From: Georhizobium profundi
GTDB lineage: Bacteria > Pseudomonadota > Alphaproteobacteria > Rhizobiales > Rhizobiaceae
Direction: 5' to 3'
Assembly (NCBI RefSeq): GCF_003952725.1
Contig: NZ_CP032509.1
Span: 761,001 to 825,000, forward strand
Length of the DNA stretch: 64,000 nucleotides
Shown here one piece after another: positions 16,251 to 24,791 of this stretch (positions within the stretch are counted from its first letter, which is position 1; the number at the start of each line of letters is the position of its first letter). A program made the translations under genes and the position numbers. Under the pieces are notes generated by a model. That model searched no databases. It was not told the origin of the DNA and worked only from the letters and a program-made list of their open reading frames with translations.

Positions 16251-17705
16251 TCAGAGCATGATGTTGATGGTTTTGGTCTCGGTGTAGCTGTAGAGTTCTT
16301 CGCGGCCTTCCTCGCGGCCGACGCCGCTGGTCTTCATCCCGCCGAATGGGACGCCGAGGAAGTGCATGCTGGCTCCGTTGATCCACAAATGACCCGAGCG
16401 GACCTTGCGCGCCATGCGGAGCGCATCGCGGATATCGTTCGTCCAGATCGCCCCGGTCAGTCCGTATTCGGTGGAATTGGCCATTTCCACAGCCTGGTCG
16501 AAGGACTTCCATTTGCTGACGGCGAGCACCGGGCCGAACACTTCGTTTTGCCAAAGCCTATGCGCTGGCGTGATGTCGGCATAGACGGTGGGTGCGACCC
16601 AATACCCCTTTTCGAATTGCTTGCCGGCCGGCCTTCCGCCGCCGAGCATCTTGCGCGCTCCGTCGGCGTCCGCGGCGGCGCAATGCTCGAGGATGCGCTT
16701 CATGTGCACCTCGGAATTGACCGGCCCGACATCTGTGGTTTCGCTCAACGGATCACCGAGCTTTAGGGCGGATACCCGTTCGACAACTGCCTTGAGCACA
16801 CGATCATGGATGTCTTCGTGCAGAAGAAGCCGGCTCAGCGATCCGCAGCTTTGACCCTGCCAGGAGAAGTTCATGCCGGCGACGGCCGCATCGGCGATCT
16901 TCTCCGGATCGCAGTCGGGAAAGACGATCATCGGGTTCTTGCCGCCGAGCTCCAGCGAGATGTGCTTGACCGTTACCTCGGCTGCGGCGCGCTGGATGGC
17001 GCGGCCGGTGACCGGTGAACCAATGAAGGCGATGCGCTTGATGCGCGGATGTCGAACGATGGCATCGCCGGCGCCGCGCCCGTCGCCGGTGACGATGTTG
17101 AATAGACCGGCCGGAAGAACTTCCTTGGCGATCTCAGCAAGGATCATGGCCGACAGTGGCGACGTCTCCGGAGGCTTGACAATCACTGCATTGCCGGCTG
17201 CCAACGCTGCGGCAGTTCGCGCGACAGCAAACATCACCGGATGATTGAATGGGGCAATGCGCGCCACCACCCCATAGGGCTCATGCATCGTCATATGGAT
17301 ATGATCGCGCGTGGCGGGTATCGTTTCGCCGCGGAGATCCGGACCAAGGCCGGCATAGTAGCGCAGGGACTCGACCGCAGTCGGAACGTCGATCATCCGC
17401 ATCGGACGGATCGTGTTGCCGGTGTCCGTCACCTCCACGCGCAAAATCTCGTCCGCCCGCGCCGCGATCGCGTCGGCAAACCTGTTCATGACTTGAGCGC
17501 GTTCCATCGGTGTGCGCGCCGCCCACTCGGGCCACGCCTGCTCTGAGGCGACCACGGCGCGCTCCACGTCATCACGCGTAGCAACTGGTACGCGACCGAT
17601 AGGTTCTTCGGTGGCCGGGTTGACCGAAGTGGACCATTCACCGCTCCCGCCCTCAACCAGTTCCCCGCCGATGAGCATTCGCTCAGCCTGAGTAATCCGC
17701 TCCAT
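16251..17705 (-). CDS. NAD(P)+-dependent aldehyde dehydrogenase
   Basis: 484 residues, the full length for the family. The catalytic cysteine is C287 (G-Q-S-C-G-S), the general base E252 (L-E-L-G-G-K-N) and the oxyanion asparagine N154 (P-F-N-H-P). It resembles betaine/benzaldehyde-type dehydrogenases; the exact aldehyde is unknown. GGGAGG precedes the ATG. As first gene of the operon it is probably driven from the promoter carrying operator candidate B at 17761-17786. Confidence 0.92.
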   Translation of the reverse strand: MERITQAERMLIGGELVEGGSGEWSTSVNPATEEPIGRVPVATRDDVERAVVASEQAWPEWAARTPMERAQVMNRFADAIAARADEILRVEVTDTGNTIRPMRMIDVPTAVESLRYYAGLGPDLRGETIPATRDHIHMTMHEPYGVVARIAPFNHPVMFAVARTAAALAAGNAVIVKPPETSPLSAMILAEIAKEVLPAGLFNIVTGDGRGAGDAIVRHPRIKRIAFIGSPVTGRAIQRAAAEVTVKHISLELGGKNPMIVFPDCDPEKIADAAVAGMNFSWQGQSCGSLSRLLLHEDIHDRVLKAVVERVSALKLGDPLSETTDVGPVNSEVHMKRILEHCAAADADGARKMLGGGRPAGKQFEKGYWVAPTVYADITPAHRLWQNEVFGPVLAVSKWKSFDQAVEMANSTEYGLTGAIWTNDIRDALRMARKVRSGHLWINGASMHFLGVPFGGMKTSGVGREEGREELYSYTETKTINIML

Positions 17706-17760
17706 AAGACTGCCTCCCTGACAACAGGAGAGGAATCGCGTGTCGAGAACGATCAGTCAA

Positions 17761-17786
17761 ATATATAGATGTATCCCTCTCTATAG
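17761..17786. promoter_or_regulatory. LysR operator candidate B (TATAG-N12-CTATA)
   Basis: ATATATAG, 12 nt, CTATAG, 56 nt upstream of the aldehyde dehydrogenase start. It matches candidate A at 13549-13573 in both half-sites. The rest of the 17706-17967 gap shows no gene; a 6-bp stem at 17940-17954 may end the DctM transcript. Confidence 0.55.
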
Positions 17787-17967
17787 TGTTGAGGGTATCG
17801 CGCGCACATCATTGACGGGCGTCTTCGCCGTCGCATCAAACCGCATTGATCGATTGACTAGAGGGACATGAAAAGCGGCGAGTTGTGGGGAGACATGCTG
17901 GTTAGGGATTGGCGACCACGAGCTCAATCTTGTGAGCAGTGGCCCGTGGGGCCATCCTGAAGCTAAG

Positions 17968-19266
17968 TTAGATCAGGCCCGGCAGGAATAGTGCGATCTG
18001 GGGGAAGGCCATCAATAGGGCTATGCCAATGAGCAACGGGATAACAAAGATTAATGATCCACCAACAATGTCGGAGAAAACGCCATCAGGGACCACGCGC
18101 TTCAAAACAAATAGGTTGAAGCCGAGTGGTGGGGTAATAGCAGCGATCTCGATCTGAATGGTGATGATGATGCCGAACCATATCGGATCGTAGCCGAGCG
18201 CGACGACTGCCTTCAGGAAGATTGGCACGACAATCACAAGGATGCTTAGCGGGTCCAGAAACATGCCAAGGATCAGCAGGAAGACGTTAATGACGACGAT
18301 GATGATCCAAGGCGCAACGTCTAGCGAAGTCAGAAAATTAGACATCTCTTGCGGTACGCCAAGGCGTGTCAGCGCAAAGGACGAGAATAGGCCCCCAATT
18401 AGAAGGAGCATGAACATTGCGGTTGTACGCACCGTGTTGTCGAGTGCGCGGGCCAGCAGGCTGATCCTTAGTTTCCGCATTGCCAACGCAGTGACAATGG
18501 CGGCAGCCGCGCCAACAGCTCCGGCCTCGGTAGGGGTTGCAAATCCGAAGTAGATCGAAACGATTACTGCGAGCGCAATCAGAACAACGGGGGCTGCCTC
18601 GCCGGATGCACGCATCTTCTCCACGATTGGCACTCGTCTTGTGACACGTGGCGCGATCTCTGGTTTCAGCATCACCTGGATGACGATGAGTGCACAAAGA
18701 AGACATGCCATCATGATGCCAGGCAGGATGCCAGCGACGAATAGTTTGCCGATCGATGTTTCGGTGATCACGCCATAGAGGATCATAGGCACCGAGGGCG
18801 GGATAAGGATGCCGAGAGTGCCGCCGGCCGCCGTCGCTCCAAAGGCGAGCCGCCGACTGTAGCCATTTCGGATCATCTCAGGTACCGAGATGGCGCCGAT
18901 CGTTGCCGCCGTGACAGGGCTAGACCCGCAAACAGAGGCAAAGCCCGCACAGGCGCCGATGGTCCCCACCGCAAGTCCGCCTGGCAGGCGTCTTGTCCAA
19001 ATTGCAGCGGCCCTGAAAAGCGAGGTTCCGAGGCCGCTGAGGGCGATCACTTCACCCATCAGGATGAAAAGTGGCACTACGACGAGAATGAAGCTTGCTG
19101 ACTGAGAGTAAGCGATATTGGCCAGTTGGCTGACAGCGCCGCCGGACACGAAAATCCATGTTGCGGCGATCCCGATCAGGCCCATTCCCACGGCGACTGG
19201 CACCCTCACGGCCATCAGCAATATCAAAGAAGCGACAAAACTCGCAAACCAAACGATCGCTTCCAT
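17968..19266 (-). CDS. dctM: TRAP transporter large permease subunit (DctM)
   Basis: 432 residues, about twelve hydrophobic segments. DctM motifs include F-A-S-V-C-G-S-S-P-V-T-A-A-T and A-A-G-G-T-L-G-I-L-I-P-P-S-V-P, plus P-P-L-G-F-N-L-F near the end. It is the last gene of a classic three-gene DctP-Q-M transporter (separate subunits, unlike the two TAXI systems here). It translocates the substrate across the inner membrane. Specificity is unknown. Confidence 0.92.
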   Translation of the reverse strand: MEAIVWFASFVASLILLMAVRVPVAVGMGLIGIAATWIFVSGGAVSQLANIAYSQSASFILVVVPLFILMGEVIALSGLGTSLFRAAAIWTRRLPGGLAVGTIGACAGFASVCGSSPVTAATIGAISVPEMIRNGYSRRLAFGATAAGGTLGILIPPSVPMILYGVITETSIGKLFVAGILPGIMMACLLCALIVIQVMLKPEIAPRVTRRVPIVEKMRASGEAAPVVLIALAVIVSIYFGFATPTEAGAVGAAAAIVTALAMRKLRISLLARALDNTVRTTAMFMLLLIGGLFSSFALTRLGVPQEMSNFLTSLDVAPWIIIVVINVFLLILGMFLDPLSILVIVVPIFLKAVVALGYDPIWFGIIITIQIEIAAITPPLGFNLFVLKRVVPDGVFSDIVGGSLIFVIPLLIGIALLMAFPQIALFLPGLI

Positions 19267-19299
19267 GGGTCTCTCCGCTACCTCAGCGTCCAGTTGGCT

Positions 19300-19830
19300 T
19301 CAATGATCGGGACGCGCGGTAAACGCAGCAGCGGACGGCCAGGTCGCCCGTCCGAAGCCCATCAGCGCCGTCAGGATGAATTGCGCAATGCCGATCGGGC
19401 CGATCAGATAGACCCATTTCAAGGGGATCGGGATCGCCGCGACCGCTAGCCGGTCGTCGTCGAAAGCACGCGCCGTCACCCGGTAGAGGTGCCAGAGAAA
19501 GATCGCGCCGAAGAGGATCACGAGCGCCATGGCGACGTGGCCGACGAATGGTCGGATCGTGCCCGGCACCAAGCCGTCGAAGAGTTCGACGACGACATGA
19601 TGGCCGCTCTCCAGCGCCGGCGCCATGGCCAAAAACACGACATAGACAAGCGTGAACTGGGCAACGTCGTAAGGCCAGAGCGCTGGCGATCCGCCGATGC
19701 GGGTCGCAACGGCTAGAAGAACCAGCATCACGATGATCAGAGTCAGCAGGGAAGCGGCGGCGGCGAAAGCGCGATTGACCGACTTCACCGCCCGCTCATA
19801 GTGCTTGAACCATTCCGGCGCACCGTTCAT
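19300..19830 (-). CDS. dctQ: TRAP transporter small permease subunit (DctQ)
   Basis: 176 residues with four predicted membrane helices, as usual for DctQ, including the conserved E-S-G-H-H-V segment after helix two. It starts 7 nt after the DctP stop and is followed by DctM after 33 nt, so all three are one operon. It pairs with the large subunit in the membrane. Confidence 0.88.
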   Translation of the reverse strand: MNGAPEWFKHYERAVKSVNRAFAAAASLLTLIIVMLVLLAVATRIGGSPALWPYDVAQFTLVYVVFLAMAPALESGHHVVVELFDGLVPGTIRPFVGHVAMALVILFGAIFLWHLYRVTARAFDDDRLAVAAIPIPLKWVYLIGPIGIAQFILTALMGFGRATWPSAAAFTARPDH

Positions 19831-19837
19831 CGTCGTG

Positions 19838-20833
19838 CTACCAGTAGACGCTCAGCTTCTCTTCCAGTGAAATGCCTACATCGCCGCTCGCCGCTCCGAT
19901 CTCCTCGAAGATCGGAAGCGAAGCATCGAGAAACGCCTGGGTTTCTTTCTGGGTACCCACGTGAACCTGACCCCCACCCGCTTCGATGGCGGCGATCTGC
20001 TCGTCCATCTTTTCCATGATGTAGGGTACAGCACGGACCGTCGCCTCGGCCGAGACCTCCTCAATGATCGCGCGATCTTCCTCCGAAAGATCGTTCCAGA
20101 TATCCCGGTTGATCATGTAGGTGACGATGTTCGACGGCAGGTTGAGGTTGGTGTAATAAGGAGCCACCTCGTAGAGGCGCAAAGCTGCGGTCACGGTCGG
20201 GTTCATCAGGGCGCAGTTTACGGTGCCGTTCTGCAGGGCGACATAGATCTCACCGGTGTCGATTGGCACCGGGCTCGCGCCCATCGCTTCCACCTGCTTG
20301 GACTGCCAGCGGCCTGCGGCACGCACCGTTTGCCCCTGCCAGTCTTCCGCTGACTGCAGGAACCCGTCGCGGCAGATCACGCCGGTTCCGAACGCCGTCT
20401 GGCCCCACAATGGCACGACGCCCTGGGGTTCCAATGCTGCTGTGACGTCCGGCCAGATTTCGACAAAGGCCGCGCTGGCATCCTCTGCGGTCGCCGGCAG
20501 CCCGCCGATCATCTCGGCATAGCCGAGCGCCGGCACCGCGCCGGACATGAAGGAGGCGAGACCGATGCCCATCGGCACAACGCCGTCGCGAACTGCGTCG
20601 AGGGTTTCGGTGACCTTGGCTAGCGCGCCGTTATAGACCGGCTCGATGACAATCCGGCCCTCGGTGCGGGCGGCGATCTCGTCGATCCACCAGCGCATCG
20701 TGTCGCCAAAATTGTCCTGTTCGTTGTGATAGACGCTGATCTCCAGCGTCGTCTGGGCGCTGGCCGGCAAGGCGAGCGACATGGCACAGGCAGCGCTGAG
20801 CGCCGCGACGGAAATACGGATACTCACGGGCAT
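19838..20833 (-). CDS. dctP: TRAP transporter substrate-binding protein (DctP)
   Basis: 331 residues. The frame opens to 20992, but the ATG at 20833 has GGGAGG just upstream and is followed by a clean Sec signal peptide ending A-S-A-Q. The mature protein has the DctP pattern, including a G-x-W-Q-S-K region near the binding arginine and C-A-L-M-N-P-T. It binds an organic acid in the periplasm and delivers it to DctQM. The palindrome at 20991-21005 is in its promoter region. Confidence 0.9.
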   Translation of the reverse strand: MPVSIRISVAALSAACAMSLALPASAQTTLEISVYHNEQDNFGDTMRWWIDEIAARTEGRIVIEPVYNGALAKVTETLDAVRDGVVPMGIGLASFMSGAVPALGYAEMIGGLPATAEDASAAFVEIWPDVTAALEPQGVVPLWGQTAFGTGVICRDGFLQSAEDWQGQTVRAAGRWQSKQVEAMGASPVPIDTGEIYVALQNGTVNCALMNPTVTAALRLYEVAPYYTNLNLPSNIVTYMINRDIWNDLSEEDRAIIEEVSAEATVRAVPYIMEKMDEQIAAIEAGGGQVHVGTQKETQAFLDASLPIFEEIGAASGDVGISLEEKLSVYW

Positions 20834-20990
20834 GATCCTCCCAAGCTTGTCAGCCGGAAACGCACGCGCGAAAGGCCGGCTTCCTCCAAGATCCCACCGA
20901 AGCGATGTCTCCTCCACGGCGACGGACGGATCGAAGCGGATGGTGAGGATTTCTGCCATGTCAGGCAAATTGCAATAGCGAATAAATCCC

Positions 20991-21005
20991 ATTCACAGCG
21001 TGAAT
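20991..21005. promoter_or_regulatory. LysR-type palindrome upstream of dctP
   Basis: ATTCAC-AGC-GTGAAT is a perfect 6-bp inverted repeat that also fits the T-N11-A rule for LysR boxes. It lies between the end of the LysR gene and the dctP start (158 nt upstream). Confidence 0.5.
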
Positions 21006-21023
21006 ACTGGTTTCCGCAACGCA

Positions 21024-21953
21024 TTATCTGGTGTCGATGCGAATGGCCTCGGCGGTGAAGGAGCGAAGCCAGCGGTGTCCGGCATCGTAGTCTTGGCGCT
21101 TGTGCCACCACTGATAGACCATGTTAGGCTCGAGCGAGATCGGAATGTGCGCCCAAGTTAACCGCCTGTCGCGGCAGAGGAAAGCGACGCAGCGATCGGG
21201 CACGGTCGCGACGAGGTCCGTGCCGGGCAGAATGTTCATCAATGATGTCGCATGCGGCACATCGAGCACGATGCGTGGGTCCGGCCGGCGCTGATAAAGC
21301 GCCCGCTCAACGAGATTGCCCGTCGCGCCCCGCGGGCTAACAATGACGTGAGGCGCTGAAACATATGCTTCTTCCGTCAGCTCCGGCCTGACGCCGCGAC
21401 GTCGGCGTAATGCCGGATGATCGCTACGGAGAACCGCGACATACACGCTCTTGACCAGATATTCCGAGCAGAAGCTGCTCGACAGCATCACCCGGCCGAT
21501 CGCCAGATCCGCCTCGCCCCGATCGAGACTATCCTCGTAATCGGCATGGTCGAGTTCCGTTACGCGCATGTTTACCCGCGGCGCGGCTAGCGCCAGCTTG
21601 CGCATCACTTCAGGCAGGAAGGCGGCGGCGCCAACGTCGTTCATCAACAGGGTGAAGGTGCGCTCCGATGTCATCGGATCAAAGGTGACGACCTGGGAAA
21701 GTCCCGATCGTATCTGTGACAATCCCTGTTGGACGGGATCACAAAGCCGCAGCGCAAACGCAGTTGGCTCCATGCCGCGACGAGTGCGGACGAACAGCGG
21801 GTCTCCTAAGATCATGCGCAGGCGCTGCAGCGCGTTGCTCACCGCCGGCTGCGAGAGGCCGACGCGGTTTGCTGCGGCCGAAACGCTGCCTTCACGCAGC
21901 AGTGCATCAAACACCCTCAATAAGTTCAGGTCGAACGTGTTGGGATTATGCAT
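21024..21953 (-). CDS. LysR-family transcriptional regulator
   Basis: 309 residues with a NodD/SyrM-like layout: L-L-R-V-F-D-A-L-L-R-E-G-S-V-S-A-A-A-N-R-V-G-L-S-Q at the HTH and D-P-L-F-V-R-T after it. It lies upstream of the DctPQM operon on the same strand and divergent from the NTF2/SDR/E1 operon. It could control either or both. The intergenic 21954-22072 has AT-rich promoter-like sequence with GAATATAAATC, similar to GAATAAATC near 20980. Confidence 0.9.
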   Translation of the reverse strand: MHNPNTFDLNLLRVFDALLREGSVSAAANRVGLSQPAVSNALQRLRMILGDPLFVRTRRGMEPTAFALRLCDPVQQGLSQIRSGLSQVVTFDPMTSERTFTLLMNDVGAAAFLPEVMRKLALAAPRVNMRVTELDHADYEDSLDRGEADLAIGRVMLSSSFCSEYLVKSVYVAVLRSDHPALRRRRGVRPELTEEAYVSAPHVIVSPRGATGNLVERALYQRRPDPRIVLDVPHATSLMNILPGTDLVATVPDRCVAFLCRDRRLTWAHIPISLEPNMVYQWWHKRQDYDAGHRWLRSFTAEAIRIDTR

Positions 21954-22072
21954 CGTACGGCCTCATCTGTCGCAACCGATTTATATTCGCCACGTCAATA
22001 CGGACAATTCCTTTTTTGAATTTGCTGAAACTTTGCTCTCGGCCATAGCCTCTGCGCGGGAGGACATATCCG

Positions 22073-22558
22073 ATGGTAACCTTCACCGCTGATGACGTGC
22101 GGCTTGAGCGCTGGGTGCGTGGCAGCTTCTTCATCGCGAACACTGAGGCTGCGCGCAGCAACAAAATGATGATGGAGCGCCATTTCCTCGTGGAGTGGAA
22201 CGGCGACATCGAAGCAACAATGGCGACCATCCACCCAAAGAATCCGTGGCAGCGTATTCCGGCGTTTGGGGTCGACGTGAACGGTCGCGAAGCGGTGCGG
22301 GAATATTACCTAAGCCGCTTTAGCAGTTGGCCAGGACCCGCAATGAAGCATTTCGATCGCGTTATCGTGACGGAGGACTGCATTCATGTGGAAGGAACGC
22401 TCACGGTCGAACCTCGCGGCAGCTTCGGTCAGGTCAAAATAACTGCCAAATTGCTTTCAGCGCCGGCCATTATTGTCGTCGATTTTCGTGATGGTCTGAT
22501 CCTTGGAGAGACGGTTTATGTGGATGGCCAGACCCTGACGGGCGAAATCAATGGCTGA
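22073..22558 (+). CDS. SnoaL-like/NTF2-like family protein (copy 1)
   Basis: 161 residues, cytosolic, alpha+beta cone fold suggested by E-W-N-G-D-I-E-A-T-M-A-T-I and the late V-D-F-R-D-G-L-I-L-G-E-T-V-Y. The fold is used by isomerases, dehydratases and non-catalytic binders, so the function cannot be assigned. GGGAGGA precedes the ATG. It is the first gene of a seven-gene operon and is paralogous to 23302-23799 (both share W-x-G-D-[IL]-[ED]-A-T-M-A-T-[IM]). The next gene overlaps by 8 nt. Confidence 0.78.
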   Translation: MVTFTADDVRLERWVRGSFFIANTEAARSNKMMMERHFLVEWNGDIEATMATIHPKNPWQRIPAFGVDVNGREAVREYYLSRFSSWPGPAMKHFDRVIVTEDCIHVEGTLTVEPRGSFGQVKITAKLLSAPAIIVVDFRDGLILGETVYVDGQTLTGEING

Positions 22559-23276
22559 TCTGCCGAGAGTCGCACTCGTTGCAGGTGGTGCCGGATCAAT
22601 TGGGCTTGAGACCTGCCGCATCCTGGCCGCCGAAGGTTGGTCGTGCCTCTCCTGCGACATCGAGGCGCCGTCCGAGGATCTGGATGGAGTGATCTACCGG
22701 CAGATCGACGTCACATCGGTTGCGAGTGTCGCGGAAGCCGTGGAAACAGCTGCTGGCATGGGCCGCCTCACTGCACTAATCAATGCTCACGGGGTCATGG
22801 TCGAAACGGCTTTCCCCGATTTCGACACCGCAGCTTTTTCCAAGATCGTCGACATCAATCTGTTGAGCGTCGCGCGTCTTTGCGCTGAAGCGGGCCCAAA
22901 AATTGTCGATGGCGGCGCCATCGTAAACCTGTCCAGCGTGACGGCATCAATGGGCCGCACCCGTAATGCCTTTGCCTATCAAGCAACAAAGGGCGGCATC
23001 GAGGCGATGACCAGGTCTTTTGCCATTGCGCTCGCCGAACGCGAAGTTCGCGTGAATTGTGTGCAGCCCGGTTATCTGAGCACGCCCATGCGCGGTGCCG
23101 GCATTGAAGCAAGAGCGAGGCAAGGTGGCAATCAGGCTTTGGAAAAGCTGACTCCTTTCGGGCGGCTGGTGACGCCGGCGGAGGTGGCCGCGGTGGTCGC
23201 CTTTCTCTGTTCACGCGCTGCCTCCGGCATTTCAGGTGCCGTCATCCCGGTCGATGGCGGCCAGCGTGCCTACTGA
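22551..23276 (+). CDS. Short-chain dehydrogenase/reductase (SDR)
   Basis: 241 residues of classical SDR. The nucleotide loop is A-G-G-A-G-S-I-G (residues 11-18) instead of the usual T-G-G-x3-G-x-G. N-A-H-G follows near 80, the catalytic serine is in N-L-S-S, and Y-Q-A-T-K gives the Tyr-Lys pair. It ends with the tetramer-type I-P-V-D-G-G-Q. It probably oxidises or reduces an alcohol/ketone with NAD(P). It sits between the two NTF2-like paralogues. Confidence 0.88.
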   Translation: MADLPRVALVAGGAGSIGLETCRILAAEGWSCLSCDIEAPSEDLDGVIYRQIDVTSVASVAEAVETAAGMGRLTALINAHGVMVETAFPDFDTAAFSKIVDINLLSVARLCAEAGPKIVDGGAIVNLSSVTASMGRTRNAFAYQATKGGIEAMTRSFAIALAEREVRVNCVQPGYLSTPMRGAGIEARARQGGNQALEKLTPFGRLVTPAEVAAVVAFLCSRAASGISGAVIPVDGGQRAY

Positions 23277-23301
23277 ACGAAGACAGTCAAGGAGAACGAC
23301 G

Positions 23302-23799
23302 ATGGTTGATACCGGCCCCTTCGATTTTTCCGCCGAACGCATTATGGCGGGCGGTGCCAAGGCTGACGCGAACTGGCGACGCCTCGAAGAGCACACGGTA
23401 GCGGAATGGTCGGGTGATCTTGACGCGACCATGGCAACAATGACGCGCAACGATCCGTTTCAGATCATGTATGCAACCGGTTTGAACGTGCGCGGCTTCG
23501 ACGAAGTTCGAGCATTCTACAAGCGGCGTATGGAAACTTTTTCCGGCCAGGGCTTTTTCGCCAAGCGATGGGTGATCTCCGACGATGTGATCGTGGGCAA
23601 CGGCTATTTTTCAGGCGCACCCACCGGCGAATTCTTCGGCGCGCCAGCAACCGGAAAGACGCTGCTCATTCCCATGAGCCTCTGGATTTATTTCGAAGAT
23701 ACGCTCTTGAGAGGCGAGGCCACTTATCTCGACGGCCACGAGCTGCGGCTCCAGCTTCGCGAGGGTACATCCGGCGACATTTCGGAGCCGGTCTGGTGA
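23302..23799 (+). CDS. SnoaL-like/NTF2-like family protein (copy 2)
   Basis: 165 residues. The longer open frame to 23236 runs into the SDR gene; the ATG at 23302 has AAGGAGA upstream. It shares with copy 1 the E-W-S-G-D-L-D-A-T-M-A-T-M block, the following N-D-P-F-Q and the R-A-F-Y/R-E-Y-Y segment, so the two are diverged paralogues kept in one operon. Its stop overlaps the GTG of the E1-alpha gene (GTGA). The function is unknown. Confidence 0.77.
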   Translation: MVDTGPFDFSAERIMAGGAKADANWRRLEEHTVAEWSGDLDATMATMTRNDPFQIMYATGLNVRGFDEVRAFYKRRMETFSGQGFFAKRWVISDDVIVGNGYFSGAPTGEFFGAPATGKTLLIPMSLWIYFEDTLLRGEATYLDGHELRLQLREGTSGDISEPVW

Positions 23800-24791
23800 T
23801 CACGTCTTCCGCTCCACCGGCTGATGAGCATGACCATCTGCGGCGTAAATTCCTGGTCGAAACCTATCGGATGATGTTGCTGATCAGGTATTTTGAGGAA
23901 CAGGTTCGCTCATTGTCGCAGGGTGGCCTCGTCCCGGGCCTCGTCCATCTTTGCGCAGGACAGGAAGCCACCAATGCGGGCACCTGCATGCATCTTCGCA
24001 AGGACGACTACATCGCCAGTCACCACCGCGGGCACGGACATTGCCTTGCCAAGGGCGCGCGGCCCCATCTGCTAATGGCCGAAATACTGGGTCGACAAAC
24101 CGGCTATTGCGGCGGCCGGTCGGGCTCCATGCACATCTTTGATCGGGAGAACGGCAATCTCGGCACAAACGGCATCGTCGGCGGCGGCATCCCACTTGCC
24201 GCCGGCGCCGCGCTGTCAGCCAAGGCCCGGGGCACGGAGCAGATCGCAGTCGCATATTTCGGGGATGGCGCTCTCAATCAAGGCCTCGTTCCCGAATGCA
24301 TGAACATGGCTGCTATCTGGTCGCTGCCAGTCGTCTTCGTTTGTGAGAACAACGGCTTCGGTGAATTCACGGCAACAGAGGATGTGACCGCCGGTCAGAG
24401 CCTTCTATCGCGCGGGCAAGTCTACGACATCCCCTCGGTCGAGGTCGACGGAATGGATGTTCTTGCGGTCAGTGCCGCTTTTGTTGAAGCCCGCGACCGC
24501 GCCCGCCGAGGCGGCGGCCCATCGTTTCTTCTCTGCAACACTTACAGGTTCGGCGGACACCACGCCGGCGACAGGCAGGATTACAAGAGCGAGGAAGATG
24601 CGCGGCTCTGGCGCGATCGCGATCCCATCCCGAAGCTCGCCATGCACTTAAAAGCGGCTGAAATCGCCTCGCCCGCGGTGCTTCAGGACATCGAGGCGTC
24701 CGTCGAGGAGGAGATTCAGGCGGCAGTTCAGTTCGCGAAGGCCTCTCCTGCACCGGAAAGCCTCGACCTGAGGGTTCAGCTTCATGGCTGA
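23796..24791 (+). CDS. TPP-dependent 2-oxoacid/acetoin dehydrogenase E1 alpha subunit (pair 1)
   Basis: 331 residues. I start at a GTG at 23796, overlapping the previous stop, with GGAG 8 nt upstream; the open frame further upstream belongs to copy 2 in another frame. TPP motif: G156-D-G ending N185-N186. R-M-M-L-L-I-R-Y-F-E-E and H-L-C-A-G-Q-E-A match E1-alpha/AcoA proteins. It should pair with the beta subunit that overlaps its end by 8 nt. No E2 or E3 gene is nearby. Confidence 0.9.
   Translation: MITSSAPPADEHDHLRRKFLVETYRMMLLIRYFEEQVRSLSQGGLVPGLVHLCAGQEATNAGTCMHLRKDDYIASHHRGHGHCLAKGARPHLLMAEILGRQTGYCGGRSGSMHIFDRENGNLGTNGIVGGGIPLAAGAALSAKARGTEQIAVAYFGDGALNQGLVPECMNMAAIWSLPVVFVCENNGFGEFTATEDVTAGQSLLSRGQVYDIPSVEVDGMDVLAVSAAFVEARDRARRGGGPSFLLCNTYRFGGHHAGDRQDYKSEEDARLWRDRDPIPKLAMHLKAAEIASPAVLQDIEASVEEEIQAAVQFAKASPAPESLDLRVQLHG

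Noticed and set aside
17940..17954. TGGCCC/GGGCCA stem after dctM as a terminator
   Set aside because: Only 6 bp and without a T-run; too weak to list as a separate feature.
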